A DNA stretch of 64,000 nt from Amycolatopsis acidiphila (GTDB lineage Bacteria; Actinomycetota; Actinomycetes; Mycobacteriales; Pseudonocardiaceae). The stretch spans positions 1,984,001 through 2,048,000 of the forward strand of contig NZ_CP090063.1 in the NCBI RefSeq assembly GCF_021391495.1, given 5' to 3'. The notes beneath the pieces were generated by a model, which was not told where the DNA came from, ran no database searches, and saw only the letters and a list, made by a program, of their open reading frames with translations. Each line of letters begins with the position of its first letter. The stretch's first letter is position 1. Positions 1 to 8,406 of this stretch are shown in pieces. The position numbers and the translations under genes were made by a program.

Positions 1-14
1 GGAGGCCAGTAGAG

Positions 15-353
15 ATGCGATTGTTGATCGACACTTCGCAGGTGACGTTCACGGTGGGCCGTGAGGCTCAGCCGAAAACCGACCAGAATGGTGTGCAGCG
101 GGTCGAGCGCAACACCAACATTCCCATGTGGTCCGTGCAGCTGGTTGCCATGGACGACGGCGGGGCTGAGGTGATCACCGTGACCGTGGCGGCTCCGCAG
201 CCGCCGAAGGTTCCGATTGGTTCCCTTGTCACCCCGGTGGCGTTGCAGGCGATTCCGTGGGCACAGAACGGCCGCAACGGTGTGGCTTTCCGCGCTACCG
301 ACATCAAGACTGTCACCGGTTCGAAGTCGGGTTCGGGTGCTTCTACTTCCTGA
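15..353 (+). CDS. SCO3933-family AICE regulatory protein
   Basis: A 112-residue protein starting at ATG with GGAGG nine bases upstream at the very edge of the window. The pattern MRLLIDTSQVTF, then QNGVQRV, then a central IPMWSVQL, ending in a Ser/Gly-rich tail, is that of the small proteins annotated as SCO3933-family regulators, found at this place in many pSAM2-type elements. The fold looks like a single-strand-binding/OB-like beta protein, but I cannot prove this. It is followed 10 bp later by the next small gene and probably co-transcribed with the transfer genes. Its exact role in the element is not established from sequence. Confidence 0.75.
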   Translation: MRLLIDTSQVTFTVGREAQPKTDQNGVQRVERNTNIPMWSVQLVAMDDGGAEVITVTVAAPQPPKVPIGSLVTPVALQAIPWAQNGRNGVAFRATDIKTVTGSKSGSGASTS

Positions 354-363
354 GGAGTGACCC

Positions 364-567
364 ATGCGACGCGTTGACACGCAGTATCCCGTTGATCCGA
401 CAGAAGACGCTGAAGAGCCTCGGTTCACCTTTGGCTTGATCCGTGATGTGGCCGGTCTCTTGGCCGACAAGGGCTACCCGAAGGTCGAGAACAGCCAGGA
501 CTTCGTCCGGCTTCAGCAAGCGCTGTACGAGTTCTTGTACAGCACCGAATTCTGGCACTACTTCTGA
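364..567 (+). CDS. small AICE hypothetical protein
   Basis: A 67-residue acidic protein starting at ATG, with GAGGAGTGACCC just upstream as ribosome binding site. It has a predicted helical middle (FGLIRDVAGLLADKGYPKV) and an aromatic C-terminus (STEFWHYF). No known domain recognised. Small proteins of this type lie between the SCO3933-type gene and the membrane/TraB genes in related elements. The tight spacing and shared strand suggest one operon. Function unknown. Confidence 0.6.
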   Translation: MRRVDTQYPVDPTEDAEEPRFTFGLIRDVAGLLADKGYPKVENSQDFVRLQQALYEFLYSTEFWHYF

Positions 568-667
568 TTGATCACGAGAGAGCACGGGACCGGTCTGGTT
601 CTTGGCGGTTCCTGCCCGGACCCGTGCCTCTCGTTCAAAACAACTCCGCCCTGGAGGTGCGAGAGTC

Positions 668-1402
668 GTGGCAAAGTCTATGCGTCGTTCGCGGGGAGCG
701 CGACGGCTCGATGTGATGGAAGTGTGGCACACCCCGAAGCAGTCGTGGGTGGTACTCATCGTCGGCGTGCTCGTGCGCTGGCGCGCCGAGATACTGATCG
801 TTTCGCTCGTGGTGGCGGGGCGTATCTGGCTCGGCCATGAGGTCGGCCCGATGGTGGCGTGGCTGATTTTCGGCGGCGTTGCCTTCGTGATCGTGGTGAT
901 TCCGCCGTCGCGGCGGTTCGCGTACGGGCGGTTCTGGTGCCTCGTCGACCGGCATCGGCTACGTACCTGCCTGCGGCAAGCTCGGGCGCGCACGATGAAC
1001 CTGGACGGCGCGTTGCCGTTCATGCTCTGGGCTCGACCGACCAAGACCGGCGAACGTGTGTGGCTGTGGTCCCGCGCCGGTTCCTCTTCCGGGGACATCG
1101 AAGAAGCGCTGGAGTACATCGCGCCGGCCTGCTTCGCCCGTGACGCCCGCCTGCACAAGGTACGGAAGCTGTCGACGCTGTTCGCGGTCGACGTGATCCG
1201 GCGTGACCCGCTCGACAAGTCGACTCCGCTTGGCTCGCCGTTGGGCAAGTTGGGCTCGCTGCTGGGTGGTCGAGGTATTCGTGAGAGCGCGGAACCGATC
1301 ACTGGGGCCACGATCACGCCCCTGCCCGTCAAGCCGCGTGAGAAGAAGACCGATCGCCCGGCTGTGGTCAACGGCGACGACCTATCCGACTACATCGACT
1401 GA
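668..1402 (+). CDS. AICE membrane protein upstream of TraB
   Basis: About 244 residues from GTG at 668, chosen because GGAGG (653-657) lies at good distance; earlier in-frame ATG codons have no such site. Two adjacent hydrophobic segments occupy roughly residues 15-70 (SWVVLIVGVLV..., then AEILIVSLVVAGRI and AWLIFGGVAFVIVVI), followed by a long cytoplasmic-looking basic domain. It ends 10 bp before the FtsK-like gene. By position it is the membrane partner often found next to TraB in AICEs, perhaps helping the translocase act at the hyphal membrane; no domain was recognised, so the role is inference. Confidence 0.65.
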   Translation: MAKSMRRSRGARRLDVMEVWHTPKQSWVVLIVGVLVRWRAEILIVSLVVAGRIWLGHEVGPMVAWLIFGGVAFVIVVIPPSRRFAYGRFWCLVDRHRLRTCLRQARARTMNLDGALPFMLWARPTKTGERVWLWSRAGSSSGDIEEALEYIAPACFARDARLHKVRKLSTLFAVDVIRRDPLDKSTPLGSPLGKLGSLLGGRGIRESAEPITGATITPLPVKPREKKTDRPAVVNGDDLSDYID

Positions 1403-1412
1403 GGGGCGCGTG

Positions 1413-2225
1413 ATGTTCAAGAAGGACACCATTCCCGTCGCCGGACTGTCCATCTACGACCCGGTTCACCTCGGCATCTACGAGGACGGGCACGGCGTCG
1501 ACATCGAACTGATCTGGCGGAACATCCTGCTCGCCGGAGAACCCGGCGCTGGCAAGTCGGTCGGGCTGAACAATATCGTCGCGCATGGGGCGCTCTGCCC
1601 CGATCTGTCGCTGTGGCTCTTCGACGGCAAGCAAGTCGAACTCGGGCTGTGGCGCGAGGTGGCCGACCTCTTCGTCGGCCCGGACATCGAGGCCGCGTTG
1701 CTGGCACTGGAGCGGTTGCAGGCGGAGATGGACCGTCGGTACCGCGAGCTGGACCGTGTGCGGCGGCGGAAGATCGACCGCCGCGACCCCACCGACGTGA
1801 TCATGCTCGTGATCGACGAACTTGCCCTGTTCTCCGCCACGATGGGCAGCAGGGACCAGCAGGAAAAATTCGTCCGCCTGCTGCGTGATCTCGTGGCACG
1901 CGGCCGCGCTGCCGGAGTCATCGTCGTGGCAGCGACACAGCGGCCGTCCGCCGACATCATCCCGACCTCGTTGCGGGACCTGTTTGGCTATCGCCTGGCC
2001 TACCGGTGCACCACCGATTCCTCGTCGGACATCATCCTCGGTCGTGGCTGGGTCAGCCAGGGCTATGACGCGTCCACCATCGCCCCGGAAGAACGGGGAG
2101 TGGCGCTGCTCCTGGCTGAGGGCGGCATTCCACGCCGCATGAAGACCGCGTACCTCACCGACGCACAGATCTATTCGCTCGTGGATTATGCGCGACAGTT
2201 TCACACCAAGAAAACCGTCGCCTGA
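1413..2225 (+). CDS. FtsK/SpoIIIE-type conjugal DNA translocase (TraB-like)
   Basis: A 270-residue FtsK/SpoIIIE-family ATPase. Walker A is GEPGAGKS near residue 38 and Walker B is the VIMLVIDEL stretch near residue 130; a VAATQRPSADIIPTSLRD segment is the typical motif after Walker B. It contains only the motor domain: membrane helices are absent and may be supplied by the upstream membrane protein. TraB-type proteins of Streptomyces elements form hexameric pores that move double-stranded DNA between mycelia. The start is ATG 1413 after GAGGGG; an in-frame GTG lies directly before it. Confidence 0.88.
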   Translation: MFKKDTIPVAGLSIYDPVHLGIYEDGHGVDIELIWRNILLAGEPGAGKSVGLNNIVAHGALCPDLSLWLFDGKQVELGLWREVADLFVGPDIEAALLALERLQAEMDRRYRELDRVRRRKIDRRDPTDVIMLVIDELALFSATMGSRDQQEKFVRLLRDLVARGRAAGVIVVAATQRPSADIIPTSLRDLFGYRLAYRCTTDSSSDIILGRGWVSQGYDASTIAPEERGVALLLAEGGIPRRMKTAYLTDAQIYSLVDYARQFHTKKTVA

Positions 2226-2268
2226 TCCGCAATTTCCGTATTCGTCTTGCAGGAGAGGACTGTCCACA

Positions 2269-2523
2269 ATGCTCACCCCCAGCATTCCCATCGCGACCGA
2301 CGCGGATCACGTCTGGGTGTTCGTCTCGGCTTCCGGTGGCGCGGTCGATGTGGTTCGGCTCGCGCATATGCCCGGTGCGCCCCGCTTCATCGGGCTACCC
2401 ATTGAGGCGTTCGACCCGTCCGCCGTGCTGCCCACCTACAGCCCGACCGGCGAACTCGTGACCGGTTTCCGCTGGGCGACCACGGCCGACATCGACACCT
2501 ACGCCGACCTGTTCACCGCCTGA
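2269..2523 (+). CDS. small AICE hypothetical protein between TraB and Rep
   Basis: An 84-residue protein starting at ATG 2269 with a strong AGGAGAGG ribosome binding site. It is beta-rich looking (HVWVFVSASGGAVDVVRLAH) and ends in an acidic-aromatic tail with DIDTYADLFTA. No domain recognised. It sits eight bases before the replication initiator start, so translation of the two is probably coupled. Short genes at this place are common in AICEs; function unknown. Confidence 0.6.
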   Translation: MLTPSIPIATDADHVWVFVSASGGAVDVVRLAHMPGAPRFIGLPIEAFDPSAVLPTYSPTGELVTGFRWATTADIDTYADLFTA

Positions 2524-2530
2524 GGAACCC

Positions 2531-4048
2531 GTGACCGTCTCGACCATGACTCCGAGCCCCACCACCAAGGCCGTGGTGGGGCTGGGAGCCGTTGCCGAGG
2601 CACAACTACGCCGCGAAGTCCTCGCCCGCGCCTCACGGCCCGGCTACTGGTGGTGGCTCGCGCACGTCATGCCCGCCGCTGCCTGCTCCCGGCCTGTCCG
2701 GCTCCGGCTGGAAGCCACCTGGGACGACGGCACCACCGAGCAACCCACCGACGACATGCCCGACGGGCGGCTGTACGTCGCGTGCAAGAACCGTCGTGCC
2801 TCGGTGTGTCCGGCCTGCGCGGAGACCTACCGGGCCGACACATATCAGCTCGTGAAGGCTGGGCTCGTCGGTGGCAAGGGTGTGCCCGACTCCGTGGCCG
2901 AGCACCCGTGCTTCTTCGTCACGCTCACCGCTCCCGCGTTCGGGACCGTGCACACGCGGGTGACCGGCTCAAATGGTGTCCGGCCGTGCCGTCCTCGTCG
3001 GTACGCGCCACTGTGCCCGCACGGCCGTTCGACGGAATGCCGGATGCGCCACGCTGAGAACGACCCGTGCGTGGGGGAGCCGTTGTGCCGGGACTGCTAC
3101 GACTACGACACGCAGGCCGTGTGGAACTTCCACGCGGGGGAGCTGTGGCGGCGGACCACGATCACCCTCAACCGATACCTCGCCACTGCGGCGAAGGACC
3201 GGGGCGTCAAGGTCCGGCTCTCGTACGCCAAGGTCGCCGAGTTCCAGCGGCGCGGGACGGTGCACTTCCACGCGCTGATCAGGCTCGATGGCGTCAACCC
3301 GAATGATCCGGATACGATCGTGGCGCCGGACGCTTCGATCACGCCGGAGCTGCTGAGCAGCCTCATCGACACCGCTGCCACCGTTACGCGCTTCACCACG
3401 GCGTCCCACCCTCGGCATCGCACCGGCTGGACTCTGACCTGGGGCAAGCAGACCGATATCCGTCGGGTCCATCTCAACGCCGGTGACCACGACGACCACG
3501 GCGCGCTCACGTCGACCGCCGTGGCGGCGTACCTCGCCAAGTACGCCACCAAAGCCACCGAGGAAGCCGGGCACGTGTCCCGGCGGCTCACCGAGCAGAC
3601 CGCGAGCATCTACGCCGACCAGGACACCCACCAGGCACGGCAGCTCGTCGCGTGCTGGTACCTCGGACGACGGCCGTTCTACTACACCTCGAAAGCCCAG
3701 CGCGAAGCCTGGGACGAGGGCTGGGGTCGCCTCCAGAAGTGGGCGCACATGCTCGGCTACGGCGGCCACTTCTCGACCAAGAGCCGCCGCTACTCCACGA
3801 CCCTGACGGCACTGCGCGCCGTCCGTAGGGCGTTCCAGCGCGGCGAGAACCACCCCGACGAGAGCGCGCCGGCGGATCTCGACCAGCTCGGTGACGAAGC
3901 CGCGGTGACCTTGGATTGGATCTTCGACGGCGTCGGCTGGCTGACGATCGGCGACGCCGCGCTCGCCAATACCGCTGCTGCCAAAGCTCGTGAGCGTAGG
4001 CGCATCGCACGCGAAGAGATCGAAACAACTGACCGAGAAAGGATGTGA
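2531..4048 (+). CDS. replication initiator protein (RepSA-like, rolling circle)
   Basis: A 505-residue initiator starting at GTG 2531. Visible landmarks: an N-terminal cysteine cluster with CKNRRASVCPACAETYRAD near residue 95, a second Cys/His-rich block around residues 165-205, and the HUH-like metal motif RGTVHFHALIRLDG near residue 245, followed by a conserved AAYLAKYATKATEEAG segment. These match the RepSA family that nicks one strand to start rolling-circle replication of pSAM2-type elements after excision. It is directly followed by xis and int, the usual rep-xis-int order. No break is seen. Confidence 0.85.
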   Translation: MTVSTMTPSPTTKAVVGLGAVAEAQLRREVLARASRPGYWWWLAHVMPAAACSRPVRLRLEATWDDGTTEQPTDDMPDGRLYVACKNRRASVCPACAETYRADTYQLVKAGLVGGKGVPDSVAEHPCFFVTLTAPAFGTVHTRVTGSNGVRPCRPRRYAPLCPHGRSTECRMRHAENDPCVGEPLCRDCYDYDTQAVWNFHAGELWRRTTITLNRYLATAAKDRGVKVRLSYAKVAEFQRRGTVHFHALIRLDGVNPNDPDTIVAPDASITPELLSSLIDTAATVTRFTTASHPRHRTGWTLTWGKQTDIRRVHLNAGDHDDHGALTSTAVAAYLAKYATKATEEAGHVSRRLTEQTASIYADQDTHQARQLVACWYLGRRPFYYTSKAQREAWDEGWGRLQKWAHMLGYGGHFSTKSRRYSTTLTALRAVRRAFQRGENHPDESAPADLDQLGDEAAVTLDWIFDGVGWLTIGDAALANTAAAKARERRRIAREEIETTDRERM

Positions 4049-4052
4049 ACCA

Positions 4053-4232
4053 GTGGAACCCCTGTTGCTCCGTGTCGACGAAGCCGCCCGCCTGCTCGGG
4101 ATCGGCCGGACACGCGTCTACGACCTCATTCGGCTGGACTTGCTCCAGTCGGTCAAGGTCTTCGGCGCTCGGCGCATTCCCCGCACGGCGCTCGACGCGT
4201 ACGTGCAGTCACTCATGGACAAGGCGGCGTGA
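4053..4232 (+). CDS. xis: excisionase (Xis), MerR-type helix-turn-helix
   Basis: A 59-residue DNA-binding protein with a single winged-helix/MerR-like domain: LLRVDEAARLLGIGRTRVYDLI is the helix-turn-helix, followed by FGARRIPRTALDAYV. It starts at GTG 4053, four bases after the rep stop, with GAAAGG upstream. The stop overlaps the integrase start, so the two are translationally coupled. Xis proteins of AICEs bind next to the attachment site and direct the integrase towards excision. Confidence 0.85.
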   Translation: MEPLLLRVDEAARLLGIGRTRVYDLIRLDLLQSVKVFGARRIPRTALDAYVQSLMDKAA

Positions 4233-5392
4233 TGGCGAAGCGCGCGGCCAACGGCATGGGCACCATCGTGCAGCGCAAGGACGGGCGGTACCAGGCCGCC
4301 GTGTACGTGCTCGCGATCGACGGCACCCGGCAGCGGAAGTACGTCTACGGCAAGACCTGGGATGAGGTGAACGACAAGCGGATCGCGCTGCTCGACAACA
4401 ACCGGAAGGGTGTCCCGTCCATCTCGTCGTCGATGAAGCTCGGCGACTATCTCGACTATTGGCTGGAGAACGTCGTGCGGATCGAGCGGGGACCCGCGAC
4501 CTACTCCGGTTACGAGGTGGTCGTCCGGCGCTTCCTCAAGCGGCACTTGGGGTCACACAAGCTCAACGCGTTGACGCCAGGCGACGTGCGCGCGCTGCTG
4601 GCGAAGCTGCGCAAGGAGAAGACCGTCCACGGCAAGGCCCTGTCCGCGCGCTACGTGCAAAACGTCTTCGAGGTGCTTCGGGGCGTGCTGAACAACGCGG
4701 TCAGGGAAGAGTTGGTCGGGCGCAACGTCGCCAAGCTGGTCAAGGCACCTTCGCGTGACCACTTCGAGGTGCGGGTGATGCCGGAACCGGAGGCCCGGCG
4801 CTTCCTCCGGCACGTGACGACGCACTGGCTGCACGCGCTGTGGCTGATCATGATCACGACCGGCCTGCGGAAGGGCGAAGTGCTCGGGCTCGCCTGGTCC
4901 GACATCAACATGGCGACGGGGGAGCTGCGGGTCCGGCGGACGGTGCAGCGTGTCCGTGGGGAGCTGCTGTTCGGGAAGCCCAAGACGAAGCGGTCTCGTC
5001 GGGAGCTCTATCTACCGGCTGTCTGTCTGGTCGCTCTCCGTGCGCATCGGACTGCGACGGCCGAGCGGATGACCGAGCCGCTGAACCCGGCTCCTCGGCA
5101 GCCCGATGACCTGGTGTTTGTCACCCGATCGGGGCGAGTCATCGAGCCGAGGAACGTGAACACGATGCTGGATCGCATCCTGAAGAACGCGAAGATCGAT
5201 CGGAGCCGGGTCCATGACCTACGCCACACCTGCGCGACTCTGCTGCTGATGAACGGGGCGACGCTCCGTGAGGTGATGGAGCTGCTGGGTCACGCCTCGG
5301 TCAGCACGACTGGCAACATCTACGGCCACGTTTTGGACGAGGCCAAACGGCGGATGGCCGAGCAGATGAACCGGCTGGCCGACGACAACTGA
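4232..5392 (+). CDS. int: site-specific tyrosine integrase
   Basis: A 386-residue phage-type tyrosine recombinase. The N-terminus holds an arm-binding region (GTIVQRKDGRYQAAVYV) and a core-binding SAM-like domain at about residues 70-150. The catalytic domain shows the first Arg in TTGLRKGEVLGL, HDLRHTCATLLL (His-x-x-Arg) and the LGHASVSTTGNIYGHV segment with the nucleophilic Tyr. It integrates the element into the 3' end of the neighbouring tRNA-Asn gene. The start is ATG 4232, overlapping the xis stop; GTG 4229 is an alternative. Confidence 0.92.
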   Translation: MAKRAANGMGTIVQRKDGRYQAAVYVLAIDGTRQRKYVYGKTWDEVNDKRIALLDNNRKGVPSISSSMKLGDYLDYWLENVVRIERGPATYSGYEVVVRRFLKRHLGSHKLNALTPGDVRALLAKLRKEKTVHGKALSARYVQNVFEVLRGVLNNAVREELVGRNVAKLVKAPSRDHFEVRVMPEPEARRFLRHVTTHWLHALWLIMITTGLRKGEVLGLAWSDINMATGELRVRRTVQRVRGELLFGKPKTKRSRRELYLPAVCLVALRAHRTATAERMTEPLNPAPRQPDDLVFVTRSGRVIEPRNVNTMLDRILKNAKIDRSRVHDLRHTCATLLLMNGATLREVMELLGHASVSTTGNIYGHVLDEAKRRMAEQMNRLADDN

Positions 5393-5410
5393 TGTCAGCC
5401 GTAGATGTAG

Positions 5411-5441
5411 ACAAGGCCCCGGATGATCTCCAGGGCCTTGT
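5411..5441. terminator. bidirectional hairpin between int and tRNA-Asn
   Basis: ACAAGGCCC (5411-5419) pairs perfectly with GGGCCTTGT (5433-5441) around a 13-base loop. A T-rich run follows on the plus side, so it can end int transcription. Read from the other strand it lies just past the tRNA 3' end and can end tRNA transcription. Confidence 0.7.
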
Positions 5442-5449
5442 TTCTGCAG

Positions 5450-5522
<73 letters not shown>

Positions 5523-5670
5523 ACGCTCGGTGCCGGCTCGGAGCGCTCCGGGCCAACGAGAAGAAACGATAGCGCACCGCTGATCGCGCTCCGCAAGCAC
5601 CCCCGGCACCGTGCGGCGGCCTGGGGGACAATGGCGGGACGAGCCGAACAACCGGTGAGGAGGCGGAGGC

Positions 5671-5910
5671 ATGAAGATTTTCCTGCTTGGCGCGGCTGTC
5701 GGGTACGTGCTCGGAGCCAAGGCGGGCCGGGCGCGGTACGACCAGATCGTGCGCACGTACCGTAAGGCCGCGGATCACCCGATGGTGCAAGGCGCGGCCG
5801 GGGTGGTGCGGGCCAAGGTCGGCGAGAAGGTGGGCGACAAGGTCCCGTTCATCCGCCCGCAGGGCCGCAACGGTCACCGTGTGGGGCAACCCACGGTGAC
5901 CCGGGCGTAG
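5671..5910 (+). CDS. conserved small actinobacterial protein (YtxH-like)
   Basis: A 79-residue protein with GAGGAGG just upstream. The first 20 residues form a short hydrophobic segment with a glycine pattern (FLLGAAVGYVLGAKAGRARY) followed by a basic amphipathic region, as in YtxH-like and other small membrane-associated proteins of actinobacteria. The C-terminus is basic and probably disordered. It is a lone gene between the tRNA and the repeat array. Function unknown; the YtxH relation is tentative. Confidence 0.6.
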   Translation: MKIFLLGAAVGYVLGAKAGRARYDQIVRTYRKAADHPMVQGAAGVVRAKVGEKVGDKVPFIRPQGRNGHRVGQPTVTRA

Positions 5911-5966
5911 CACTCAGCGCGACGATCCGGGTGCTCGGCAACGGAGCCGGGCATCCGGGTGCTCCC

Positions 5967-6280
5967 CCGCTTCGGATCGCCCGTTTCGGTGAAGCGCGGC
6001 ACGGATGGTCAGCTCGCTCCGCTTCGGATCGCCGCTTTCGGCAAGGCGGCAGGGTGCGAGCCGTTCCGCCGAGCTCCGCTTCGGATCGCCGTTTTCGGTG
6101 AAGCGACACCGCCGTCCGCTCGCTTCGCGTCGGATCGGCCTTCTGGCAAACAGCCGGGCGCTCAACCGGGCTTCGGGTCGGCCTTTCGCTGAAGCAGCAC
6201 GGCACCGACCGTCAGCTCACCCCGCTGGGGACCACCGTTTCTGGTGAAGCAGCACGCGAGAACTTCCCGCTCATCCCGCT
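5967..6280. repeat. degenerate tandem array of ~50-bp hairpin units
   Basis: About six imperfect units begin near 5967, 6019, 6076, 6125, 6168 and 6221, and a seventh trace near 6277 runs into the 3' end of the GNAT gene. The clearest unit has CCGCTTCGGATCGCC, a short T-rich centre, then CGGTGAAGCG, so CGCTTC pairs with GAAGCG and each unit can form a hairpin. Spacing varies from 44 to 57 bp. The array fills the gap between two convergent genes; I see no coding frame or start site in it. Confidence 0.7.
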
Positions 6281-6777
6281 TCGAAGCCGTACACGACCCA
6301 CGGACCGCCGGGGACGTCGTCCTGGGCGGGGAGTTCGACAAAGCCGCACTGCGCGACGAGGCGGCGCGACGCGACGTTGTGCGGCCGGATCACCGCTCGG
6401 ACCAGCCGAACGCCAGGATCCGCCAGAGCCCTCACCTGCAGAGATTCCAGCGCCGCCCGCGCGTGGCCCCGCCGGCGGTGGGCGGGCTCCACCTCATAGG
6501 TCACCTCGACCCGGCGCAATGCATCCGGAGGCCCGTGGAACCCGGCGCGGCCGACGGCCGCCTGCTGGACTTCGTCCCAGACGACGTCGGCGAGCCACGA
6601 CACGGCGGCCGGGTTCGCCTCGATGCGGTCCCGCGCCCGCCGCCAGCCCGCGATCCATTCGGGCTGCACGAAGTACGGCGTGAGCGGCACCGGCGCCGCC
6701 CGGCTCGCGCAGGTGAGATCGCCGTCGGCGAGAGCGCGGATCGCGGCCGCACCGAGCGGAAGCAGGCGCACGGTCAT
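6271..6777 (-). CDS. GNAT-family N-acetyltransferase
   Basis: A 168-residue acetyltransferase. The core is visible at roughly residues 90-150: RRVEVTYEVEPAHRRRGHAR contains the acetyl-CoA pyrophosphate-binding R-x-x-G-x-A motif, followed by VRAVIRPHNVASRRLVAQCGF, the typical later helix, and a C-terminal WVVYGFEAG strand. It starts at ATG 6777 (MTVRLLPLGAAA); a much longer open frame upstream in the same phase is only antisense to other genes. The substrate is unknown. Its stop codon lies inside the last trace of the repeat array. Confidence 0.8.
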   Translation of the reverse strand: MTVRLLPLGAAAIRALADGDLTCASRAAPVPLTPYFVQPEWIAGWRRARDRIEANPAAVSWLADVVWDEVQQAAVGRAGFHGPPDALRRVEVTYEVEPAHRRRGHARAALESLQVRALADPGVRLVRAVIRPHNVASRRLVAQCGFVELPAQDDVPGGPWVVYGFEAG

Positions 6778-6842
6778 GGCGCAACCGTAAGCGGGCCTCG
6801 GTCGGCCTGTCGACGGGATTTCCGCCGATCGTCCTAAATGGA

Positions 6843-7226
6843 TTAACTTCCTGAGGGCGCCACGCTCAGGTCCACGACGCAGAAGGCGTTCCCGTCGGGA
6901 TCCGCGAGGACGACGAAGTCTGATTCCGGCGGGTACGAATCCCAGTCGACCCGGGTGGCACCGAGGCCGACGAGCCGTTCGATCTCCGCCTCCTGCTCGG
7001 CGGTCGTGTCGACGAACAGGTCCAGGTGCAGCCGTGGATGGGTCTGGACCGGCGACTCGCTGCGCATGACCGCGAGCGCGAAGCCCGAGCCGTCCGGGTG
7101 CGCCAGCGTCCGCCACGTGTCGCTCGCCCAATCCTGCGTGGCCACAAGGTTCAGAGCGGCGGTCCAGAACTCGGTTGCACGTGCGACGTCTTCCACACCG
7201 ATCACCGGAAATCCCAGCCTGAGCAT
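6843..7226 (-). CDS. VOC-family (glyoxalase/bleomycin resistance-like) protein
   Basis: A 127-residue single-module VOC protein: an N-terminal FPVIGVEDVARATEFWTAAL pattern, a middle PRLHLDLFVDT strand that carries a possible metal ligand, and a C-terminal DFVVLADPDGNAFCVVD motif typical of the superfamily. Family members bind or modify small molecules, but the one-module type is too diverse for a substrate. It is transcribed towards the GNAT gene with a 65-bp gap and may be co-transcribed with it. Confidence 0.82.
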   Translation of the reverse strand: MLRLGFPVIGVEDVARATEFWTAALNLVATQDWASDTWRTLAHPDGSGFALAVMRSESPVQTHPRLHLDLFVDTTAEQEAEIERLVGLGATRVDWDSYPPESDFVVLADPDGNAFCVVDLSVAPSGS

Positions 7227-7422
7227 GGGGCCAGCTTACGACTCCGCTCGTTTCCCCCTTTTCGCCGAGGAAGCTCGCTGGTGTCCGTCCTGCCCACGAG
7301 ATTCCGCGAAGGAAAAACACCAGGCCGACAGCACGAACCCCCGGTCCATTACGCCTGGCTCGGCTGTCCGGTCTCCCGCACAGCCGTCCGGTCGGTAGCA
7401 TCACTGCGCGAGAGGAGGACGC

Positions 7423-8406
7423 ATGGTCCTGCGTGTCGGGGTGCTCGGCGCCGCCTCGGTGGTGCCCATGGCGCTCCTGCGGCCGGCCGCTGCGGAGCCG
7501 GACGTCGTGGTCACCGCGATCGCCGCGCGGGATCGGGAGCGTGCTCGCCGGTTCGCCGAGCGGCACGGCATTCCCGAGGTCCACCAGGACTACGCAGCGC
7601 TGCTCGCCGACCCTCGCATCGACGCCGTCTACAACCCGTTGCCCAACGGGCTGCACGGCCGGTGGACCATCGCCGCGCTCGAGGCCGGGAAGCATGTCCT
7701 CTGCGAGAAACCCTTCACTGCCAACGCGCAGGAGGCCGAGGCCGTCGCGGCAGTCGCCCGTCGGACCGGGCTCGTCGCGATGGAGGCCTTCCACTACCGC
7801 TACCACGCACTGACCGCCCGGATGCTCGAACTCCGCGCCGAGCTCGGCCCGGTCCGCCGCATCGACACCTGGTTCGCCTTCCCCCTCCTGCCCGCGAAGA
7901 ACATCCGCTGGAACCTCGGGCTCGCGGGCGGGGCGACGATGGACGTCGGCTGCTACGCCATGCACCTGTTGCGCACGCTCGCCGGCGCGGAGCCGCGGAT
8001 CACCTCGGCCACCGCGAAGCTGCGCTACCCCGGCGTGGACCGGTCGATGCGCGCCGAGGCCACCTTCGACGACGGGATGACCGGGTCGATCGACGTTTCC
8101 ATGCTCTCGCACCGGATCTTCACCGCCGGGGCACGCGTGGTCGGGGAGCGCGGGGCGATGCGGGTCTTCAACCCCTACGCGCCGCAGGCGTTCCACCGCC
8201 TCACCATCCGGACCGGGGGCAGGCGGCGGGTCGAGCACGTCGACCGGAAACCCTCGTCCTACGCCGCGCAGCTGCACGCCTTCGCGGGTGCCGTGCTGCA
8301 CGGGGAACCGGTCGTCACCGGGATCGACGACGCCGTCGCCAACATGCGCGCGCTCGACGCCTGCTACGGCGCCGCAGGGCTGCAGCGCCGGGAACCCACG
8401 ATCTGA
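7423..8406 (+). CDS. Gfo/Idh/MocA-family NAD(P)-dependent oxidoreductase
   Basis: A 327-residue oxidoreductase. The N-terminal Rossmann region begins LRVGVLGAASVVPMALLRPA; the family signature VLCEKPFTAN follows at about residue 90, and FHYRYH near residue 125 holds the usual His. The C-terminal half is the Gfo/Idh alpha-beta domain. Start ATG 7423 has GAGGAGG upstream. The stop overlaps the start of the next dehydrogenase gene by one base, so the two are coupled and probably act on the same sugar or polyol-like compound; the compound is unknown. Confidence 0.88.
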   Translation: MVLRVGVLGAASVVPMALLRPAAAEPDVVVTAIAARDRERARRFAERHGIPEVHQDYAALLADPRIDAVYNPLPNGLHGRWTIAALEAGKHVLCEKPFTANAQEAEAVAAVARRTGLVAMEAFHYRYHALTARMLELRAELGPVRRIDTWFAFPLLPAKNIRWNLGLAGGATMDVGCYAMHLLRTLAGAEPRITSATAKLRYPGVDRSMRAEATFDDGMTGSIDVSMLSHRIFTAGARVVGERGAMRVFNPYAPQAFHRLTIRTGGRRRVEHVDRKPSSYAAQLHAFAGAVLHGEPVVTGIDDAVANMRALDACYGAAGLQRREPTI

